Shown here in pieces: positions 58,760-64,000 of a stretch of 64,000 nucleotides of DNA. The position numbers were made by a program, and so were the translations under genes. The notes below the pieces were generated by a model that saw only the letters and a list, made by a program, of their open reading frames with translations, made no database searches and had not been told where the DNA came from. Each line of letters starts with the position of its first letter. The first letter of the stretch is position 1. The DNA comes from Lautropia dentalis (GTDB lineage: Bacteria > Pseudomonadota > Gammaproteobacteria > Burkholderiales > Burkholderiaceae_E). The stretch is from contig NZ_RRUE01000001.1 of assembly GCF_003892345.1 (NCBI RefSeq), forward strand, positions 899,008-963,007, in the 5' to 3' direction.

Positions 58760-61700
58760 TTACACCACCCCCGTCAGCTCCCGCTTCTTCAGATAATCCG
58801 CCACCTTCTGCGGCGGAATGGCGGCACTGATGAAGTGCCCCTGCATCATCCGGCAGCCCAGTTCGCGCAGGGCCTGCATTTCCTGGGCGGTTTCCACGCC
58901 TTCGGCGATCACCTGCAGCCTGAGTTTTTCGGCCAGGGTCATGATGGCCTGCATGATGGCGGAGTTGCCCCTGTCGTCCGGCAGGCCACGGATGAAGCCC
59001 TGGTCGATCTTCAGGCCACTGACCGGCAGGTTGCGCAGGTAGGAGAGCGAGGCATAGCCGGTGCCGAAGTTGTCGATCATCACCTGCACGCCCAGTTTGC
59101 GCAGCACGGTCATCTGGGCGATGGTGCGGCTCGATGCCTCGATCAGCGTGTTTTCGGTCAGCTCCAGGCGCAGCAGTTCGGGCCGGATGCGGAATTCTTC
59201 CAGCATGCCCTTGAGTTGCGCCAGAAAACCTTCTTCGTTGATCTGGTTGGGGGAGATGTTCACCGACACCACCAGGTTGCCGTAGCGCTGCACGTCCAGC
59301 TGCTGGCGATCCTGCAGGGCACGGCGAATGGTCCAGATGGCCAGTTGCTTCATCATGTTGCTCTGCTCGGCTGCGGGCAGGAACTGGTCGGGCATCAGCA
59401 GACCCTGCGTGGGGTGACGCCAGCGGATCAGCCCTTCCATGCCCACCACCTGCAGGTCGAAGCTGGAAATCACCGGCTGGTAGTGCAGTTCCACCTCACC
59501 GCGCTCGATGGCCGACGGAAATTCGCTGCTCAGCTGTACCTGGGCGACACGGGCCGATTTCAGGTTGGCGCTGTAGAAACGCACGTCGTTGCGGCCTTCG
59601 GATTTCACCGTGTACATGGCGGCGTCGGCGCACTTGATCAGCGTGGCGGCGTCGTTGCCGTGCTGCGATGAAAGTGCCACGCCGATGCTGGCCGACAGGA
59701 AATGGGCGCGCTCCTGCAGGATGAAGGGGCGTTCCACCGCCGCCAGCACCTTGCGGGCGATCATTTCCACTTTTTTCGGGTCGGTCTGGTTGTCCAGCAG
59801 CAGGATGAATTCGTCACCGCCCACCCGGCTGGCGATGTTGCCGGGGCCGATGGTGTCACGGAAGCGGCGCGACACTTCCACCAGCACCTGGTCACCGGCC
59901 TGGTGGCCGAGGGTGTCGTTGATGGCCTTGTAGCGGTCCAGGTCGATGTAGAGCACGGCCACCGGCGTTTTTTTGGCCAGGCGTGCATCGAGTTTTTCGG
60001 AGAGATATTTGCGGTTGGGCAGGCCGGTCAGGGCGTCGTGCTGCGAGGCACGGCGCAGCTGGGCTTCCAGCCGTTCGCGCTGGATGTACTGCGACAGCAG
60101 GCGCGACAGCACGTGGGCCAGCTCACGAACCAGGGTGTTGCCCTCGAAGGTCTGGGCGGAGAAGAACAGCAGGGCCGAGAGCGGTTTGGCGTCCGAGCCA
60201 TCCTTGATGGGGGCGAGCAGGGCGGCCTTCAGGCCCAGCTTTTCCATCTGGTAGCGCGACGAGAATTCCGCCACGCTGGCCGTGAGGCTGCGCATCCACA
60301 GTTCGTTCCCCTGGGCGAGCACCACGGCCTCGGGCGAGTTGCCCAGCAGGACGGTCTCGTCGCCCAGCCCCTCGAACATGGGCTGCACCGGCGGCATGCC
60401 CCATTTTTCCCGGATGCACACCCGCGAGCCTTCGCTGGCGGGGCGGATGTGAATGCCGCCCACCCAGTTGAGGGTTTCGCAGACGAGCCGGATCACCCCC
60501 TTGAGCACCACCGATTCATCCTGGCCGCGGTTGTCCTGGATGAGCTTGACGATGTCGGATTCCAGCCGCAGCAGCAGGTTCTGGTGGGCCTCGCGGGTCA
60601 CGTCACGGCCCACGCCGCGGTAGCCGACCAGCCGTTTCTCGGTGAGGGTCCGGCCATCCTGTTCGACCTTGACTTCATCGAATATCGGCTGGCCCGACAG
60701 CGACAGGGTGAAGAGCTTGTTGCTCTTGGTCAGTACGCCGAATTCGAAGTCGCGGATGCGCCTGCCCTGCATCAGGGTTTCCTGCAGCCAGCGCCAGCCG
60801 GCATTGGCATCCTGCAGCAGGGCCTGGCGTGCCTGCTGCAGGTGCTCGGGCCGGATCTGGGCGGGTTCTTCGGCGACACCCTTTTTGCTGCGGGCCGGGG
60901 CCGTGCCTTCGCGCTGGCGGCGGGCCTCGCGGGCATCGTTGGCCAGCTGCTGGGCCAGCTGCATCTCGCCGGCCCAGGGGATGTCGATGGTGGTCAGGTC
61001 CCAGAAGCCGTGGCCGCGCATGTCGCGTGCCCAGTCCTGCAGTTCGGCGGGGATCTGGCTGGAGATCTTGCGGATGCGGAAATCCGGGCCCAGCTCCCAG
61101 TCCCAGTCGGCGCTCAGCTCGGTCAGGGCGTGGTATTTGTTGCGTTCCGAGGCCAGCTGGTCCTCGCTGTGCTTGCGCTCGCTGATGTCCTGCGCCACGC
61201 CGGCCAGCCGCACCACGTCGCCGTGTTCGTCCACGTCGGGCGTGCCCACCCAGCGCACCCAGACGACATTGCTGCCGTCCTTCACGTAGCGGAATTCCAG
61301 GTCGATGCGCTCGTGCCTGGCCAGCGCATGACGGTGCTGTTCCTGAAAGCGTTTCTGGTCCTCGGGGTGCACGCAGATGAAGAAGGCCTGCTGCGAGACG
61401 GGGCCGTGGGCCTTTTCCAGTCCGAACACGTCGGAGGCGCCATCACTCATGTGAATGCGCCGGGCCTTCTGGTCCCACACCCACGAACCGATGTGCGCCA
61501 GCCCCTCGGCCAGACCGTACTGGGCCTGCAGTTCGGCCAGCTGGCGGTTGATGCGCTGCTGTTCGCGCAGGTCCTCGGAGGCGTTGAGCAGGGCGTAGGC
61601 AAACAGGGTCAGGGCAAACAGCGCAACCGGTGCCATGTAGAAGAGATAGCCCGACATCCACTCCGGATAGAGCCGCCCACCCAGCACGATGAGCACGGCT

Positions 61701-61786
61701 ACCGCGCTGGGCAGCACGAACAGCAGCAGGCGCCGGCGCAGGGTGCGCAGGTTTGCATAGAATCGCGGCAGGGCAGAGGTGGCCAC
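58760..61786 (-). CDS. PAS/GAF-GGDEF-EAL cyclic-di-GMP signalling protein
   Basis: A 1008-residue membrane protein. Two membrane helices span about residues 18-37 and 47-67. PAS domains lie at about 90-205 and 220-400 and a GAF-like region at 415-570. GGDEF at residues 656-660 is intact, with DALTGLPNRKYL before it. The EAL domain spans about 755-1000: motif EGL (784-786), LTEN (876), loop 6 reads IDNFGTGYAS (Asn906 instead of Asp), K926 and E962 are conserved. Diguanylate cyclase activity is likely; phosphodiesterase activity is uncertain because of Asn906. Confidence 0.9.
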   Translation of the reverse strand: MATSALPRFYANLRTLRRRLLLFVLPSAVAVLIVLGGRLYPEWMSGYLFYMAPVALFALTLFAYALLNASEDLREQQRINRQLAELQAQYGLAEGLAHIGSWVWDQKARRIHMSDGASDVFGLEKAHGPVSQQAFFICVHPEDQKRFQEQHRHALARHERIDLEFRYVKDGSNVVWVRWVGTPDVDEHGDVVRLAGVAQDISERKHSEDQLASERNKYHALTELSADWDWELGPDFRIRKISSQIPAELQDWARDMRGHGFWDLTTIDIPWAGEMQLAQQLANDAREARRQREGTAPARSKKGVAEEPAQIRPEHLQQARQALLQDANAGWRWLQETLMQGRRIRDFEFGVLTKSNKLFTLSLSGQPIFDEVKVEQDGRTLTEKRLVGYRGVGRDVTREAHQNLLLRLESDIVKLIQDNRGQDESVVLKGVIRLVCETLNWVGGIHIRPASEGSRVCIREKWGMPPVQPMFEGLGDETVLLGNSPEAVVLAQGNELWMRSLTASVAEFSSRYQMEKLGLKAALLAPIKDGSDAKPLSALLFFSAQTFEGNTLVRELAHVLSRLLSQYIQRERLEAQLRRASQHDALTGLPNRKYLSEKLDARLAKKTPVAVLYIDLDRYKAINDTLGHQAGDQVLVEVSRRFRDTIGPGNIASRVGGDEFILLLDNQTDPKKVEMIARKVLAAVERPFILQERAHFLSASIGVALSSQHGNDAATLIKCADAAMYTVKSEGRNDVRFYSANLKSARVAQVQLSSEFPSAIERGEVELHYQPVISSFDLQVVGMEGLIRWRHPTQGLLMPDQFLPAAEQSNMMKQLAIWTIRRALQDRQQLDVQRYGNLVVSVNISPNQINEEGFLAQLKGMLEEFRIRPELLRLELTENTLIEASSRTIAQMTVLRKLGVQVMIDNFGTGYASLSYLRNLPVSGLKIDQGFIRGLPDDRGNSAIMQAIMTLAEKLRLQVIAEGVETAQEMQALRELGCRMMQGHFISAAIPPQKVADYLKKRELTGVV

Positions 61787-61881
61787 GTCAGAATACTCCG
61801 TGAGACGGGGGCAGGGCGGCGGGCGCCATGATCGGGGAGGTGCCGGCCCCGGCCGTGACCGGCGCGTGCGGAAATACAGTC

Positions 61882-62505
61882 ATGAACGAAGAAGCGGAAC
61901 GAATGGATGCAGGGCCGCAGCCCGGCAGCGGATGGTGCGCGCGGGCGATGGCCGGTGCCGGGCCGGATGCGGACGACCCTTCGCCATGGGTGGCGCGCTG
62001 GCTGCCGGAGGCAGCGGCCATGGCCGGGCGGGGCAGGCTGCTGGACTTTGCCTGTGGCCGGGGGCGGCATACCCGGCTGGCCAGCGAACGCGGATATGCG
62101 GTGCTGGCGGTGGACCGGGATCCGGCCTGTCTTGCGCTGAACCAGCTGCCCGGCGTCGAGGCACGCACGACCGATCTGGAAGCCGGTGCGTGGGAGTGGG
62201 GCGCGGAGCGCTTTGCGGTCATCGTCATTACCCGGTATCTGTTCCGTCCGAGGCTGGATCTGCTCCTGGCGCGGCTGGCCGATGGCGGCTGCCTGATCTA
62301 CGAAACCTTCGCGCAGGGTCACGGGCGCTATGGTAGGCCGTCGCGTCCGGCGCACCTGCTGGCGGCCGACGAATTGTTTGCCGCGGCCCGACGGGCGGCC
62401 TTGCGTGTCTGTGCATTCGAACAGGGGATGCTGGAGGCGCCGCGCCCGGCCGTCATCCAGCGCATGGTGGCCTGGCGCAGCACCCGGCCGCAGCGGCTGC
62501 GCTGA
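61882..62505 (+). CDS. Class I SAM-dependent methyltransferase
   Basis: A 207-residue methyltransferase. Motif I is GRLLDFACGRGRHTRLASERG near residue 50, followed by the acidic VDRDP. FAVIVITRYLFRP is motif IV/post. The ligand and target are unknown. The frame extends upstream to an ATG at 61828; 61882 is chosen because GGAAA precedes it, with low certainty. It is divergent from the GGDEF/EAL gene. Confidence 0.82.
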   Translation: MNEEAERMDAGPQPGSGWCARAMAGAGPDADDPSPWVARWLPEAAAMAGRGRLLDFACGRGRHTRLASERGYAVLAVDRDPACLALNQLPGVEARTTDLEAGAWEWGAERFAVIVITRYLFRPRLDLLLARLADGGCLIYETFAQGHGRYGRPSRPAHLLAADELFAAARRAALRVCAFEQGMLEAPRPAVIQRMVAWRSTRPQRLR

Positions 62506-62506
62506 C

Positions 62507-62538
62507 GCGTGTCATGGACGAATGAGCCCATGACACGC
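62507..62538. repeat. GCGTGTCATGG palindrome after the methyltransferase
   Basis: GCGTGTCATGG (62507-62517) and CCATGACACGC (62528-62538) pair perfectly over 11 bp with a 10-base loop (ACGAATGAGC), one base past the methyltransferase stop. It could act as a terminator or RNA 3' protector. Confidence 0.75.
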
Positions 62539-62736
62539 CCTGATGGCAATCTTCACAATGCGCCCGACGCCGGCCGGTCGCTGCGCTAGAATGGGCGGCA
62601 CGGTTTTCCTGGCGTTCCGGCCCGGGCTGCTGCCGTCCTGCACCGTCCGGGTGCCGTGACGCGGCGCCGCGGTGTGTGCCGGGGCGCTTCTTTCGCTTTC
62701 TGCTTTGTCTTCACCCCACCATCGGGAGATGCCATC

Positions 62737-63621
62737 ATGATGATCAAAGGCAGTCTGGTCGCGGTCGTTTCGCCGATGAAGGCGGATGGCACGCTCGACT
62801 TCGACGCATACCGCAATCTGCTCGACTGGCACATCGAATCGGGCACCAGTGCCATCGTGGCCGTGGGCACCACGGGCGAGTCGCCCACCGTCAGCGTGGA
62901 GGAGCACGCGCAGCTCATCCGCGTGGCGGCCGAGCATTGCCGGGGCCGCGTGCCGGTCATTGCCGGTACCGGGGCCAACTCCACGCGCGAGGCCATCGAA
63001 CTCACCCGTCACGCCTTCGAGGTGGGGGTGGATGCCTCGCTGCAGGTGGCGCCCTATTACAACAAGCCCTCGCAGGAGGGCATGTTCCGGCATTTCACCA
63101 CCGTGGCCCAGGAGGGCGGGCTGCCCGTCATCCTGTACAACGTGCCGGGCCGCACGGTGGCCGATATCTCCAACGACACGGTGCTGCGCCTGGCGGCCAA
63201 CCCGAACATCATCGGCATCAAGGACGCCACGGGCGACGTGGGCCGGGGCGCATCGCTGCTGGCCCGGCTGCCGGAAGGCTTTGCCGTCTACAGCGGCAAC
63301 GACGATTCCGCCCTGGCCCTGATGGCCATGGGGGCACACGGTGTCATCTCGGTCACGGCCAACGTGGCCCCGCGCCAGATGGCCGACATGTGCGCTGCCG
63401 CGCTGGCGGGTGATTTCGGCAAGGCGCTGGCCATCAACCGTACGCTCATTTCGCTGCACGAACGCCTGTTCATGGAGCCCAACCCGGTGCCCACCAAGTG
63501 GGCGCTGGCCCGCATGGGGCGCATCGCGTCGCCGGTGGTGCGGTTGCCGCTGGCGCCGCTGACCACGGTGGGCCAGACGGCCGTGCTCGATGCCCTGCAA
63601 TCCTCCGGAGTTCTCGCCTGA
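62737..63621 (+). CDS. dapA: 4-hydroxy-tetrahydrodipicolinate synthase
   Basis: First lysine-specific step, condensing pyruvate and aspartate semialdehyde. It is 294 residues. The Schiff-base lysine is in [11 protein letters not shown] near residue 165. [15 protein letters not shown], the [15 protein letters not shown] segment and YNVPGRT with the active-site tyrosine are present. CGGGAGA precedes the ATG pair (62737, 62740). The stop overlaps the bamC start. Confidence 0.97.
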   Translation: MMIKGSLVAVVSPMKADGTLDFDAYRNLLDWHIESGTSAIVAVGTTGESPTVSVEEHAQLIRVAAEHCRGRVPVIAGTGANSTREAIELTRHAFEVGVDASLQVAPYYNKPSQEGMFRHFTTVAQEGGLPVILYNVPGRTVADISNDTVLRLAANPNIIGIKDATGDVGRGASLLARLPEGFAVYSGNDDSALALMAMGAHGVISVTANVAPRQMADMCAAALAGDFGKALAINRTLISLHERLFMEPNPVPTKWALARMGRIASPVVRLPLAPLTTVGQTAVLDALQSSGVLA

Positions 63622-64000
63622 TGTCCGATTTCCTGCATCGCCCGCTGCGGGCCGCCCTGCCGGCCCTGCTGGTGCCCTCGCTGCTGCTGTCCGGCTGCAC
63701 CACCGTGCGCGACGCGCTCGACGCCGACAATGTCGAGTATCGCGAAGCCCGCAGTGGCCCTGCACTGGATGTGCCGCCCGACCTGGTGGCCCCGAAGGCC
63801 GACAGCCGTTACACGCTGCCCGCTCGCGATGACAGCCAGAGCCTGTCCGACTTCAACCGCCAGCGCGACCAGGCGCAGGGCGATGAGCGGGGCGCATCCG
63901 GCGCCGGCGTCTTGCCCCAGTCGCAGCACGCGCGCATTCACCGCGAGGGGACGACCCGCTGGGTGTCGGTTCAGGCCTCGCCCGAGGAGATCTGGCCGCT
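63621..64000 (+). CDS. bamC: Outer membrane assembly lipoprotein BamC, partial
   Basis: The 5' part only (126 codons) of a BamC-type lipoprotein of the outer-membrane beta-barrel assembly complex. The signal ends in SLLLSGCTTV with lipobox cysteine near residue 26. LDVPPDLVAPKADSRYTLP follows as in BamC. The gene runs off the window end. It starts inside the dapA stop; dapA-bamC is the usual order. Confidence 0.88.
   Translation, partial: MSDFLHRPLRAALPALLVPSLLLSGCTTVRDALDADNVEYREARSGPALDVPPDLVAPKADSRYTLPARDDSQSLSDFNRQRDQAQGDERGASGAGVLPQSQHARIHREGTTRWVSVQASPEEIWP

Noticed and set aside
59702-61831. A 709-codon plus-strand open frame over the GGDEF/EAL gene
   Set aside because: Opposite strand shows intact PAS, GGDEF and EAL domains; this frame has only biased composition.

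Overview
The window is a high-GC, gene-dense bacterial chromosome segment. Its core gene order is asd-fimV-truA-trpF-trpB-trpA-accD-folC-SPOR/dedD-cvpA-purF-metZ, with leuC-leuD-leuB upstream and pyrG-kdsA-(DUF1330)-eno-ftsB further on. That order is characteristic of Burkholderiales (Betaproteobacteria). The tryptophanyl-tRNA synthetase with a C-terminal extra domain and the trpS/PHP/YciO cluster fit the same order. The genus cannot be read from the sequence; a Lautropia-like Burkholderiales is only a guess.

Layout: 0-2.2 kb holds an ornithine cyclodeaminase divergent from an Lrp/AsnC regulator, then tRNA-Val(CAC) on the minus strand. 2.3-6 kb has gltX, aroC and an M48 lipoprotein protease. 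6.3-11.2 kb is the leucine branch plus asd. 11.3-14.3 kb is fimV. 14.3-16.6 kb is truA inside a large set of inverted repeats and nested palindromes. 16.6-27 kb is trpFBA, accD, folC, a SPOR protein, cvpA, purF and metZ. 27-36 kb carries mixed functions: rhodanese lipoprotein, RCC1-repeat protein, beta carbonic anhydrase, 3-hydroxyisobutyryl-CoA hydrolase, PEBP-like protein, LexA with an SOS box, an RRM protein and ETF-ubiquinone oxidoreductase. 36.5-43.1 kb has pyrG-kdsA, DUF1330, eno, ftsB, hslO and a gamma-carbonic-anhydrase-like protein. 55-64 kb returns to housekeeping: RNase AM/PHP, YciO, trpS, a PAS/GAF-GGDEF-EAL protein, a methyltransferase, dapA and a bamC cut by the window end.

The unusual part is about 43.2-55.0 kb, an accessory island. 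It contains two nearly identical Rpn-type PD-(D/E)XK nuclease/transposase-like genes in direct orientation. An AIPR-family abortive-infection protein with an N-terminal nuclease-like motif and an orphan lipoprotein lie between them. Around these sit gene remnants: a short N-terminal stub resembling an SNF2-type helicase, a frameshifted RNA-ligase 3' half, and a UvrD-type helicase C-terminus. Then come a 1076-residue protein fusing an unknown N-terminus, a RelE-like domain and a UvrD-type helicase, an AbrB/VapB-type antitoxin without a toxin, and an AlbA/Schlafen-like ATP-binding protein. The pattern (broken genes at each junction next to duplicated Rpn genes) reads as a phage-defence and mobility hotspot rebuilt by recombination.

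Two genome-wide habits show up. First, intergenic regions carry many hairpin-forming dispersed repeats and short tandem arrays with 13-19 bp units. Second, several housekeeping proteins (LexA, MetZ, TrpS, PyrG, RNase AM, the SPOR protein, TruA) carry Ala/Gly/Ser/Thr/Pro-rich insertions or tails.
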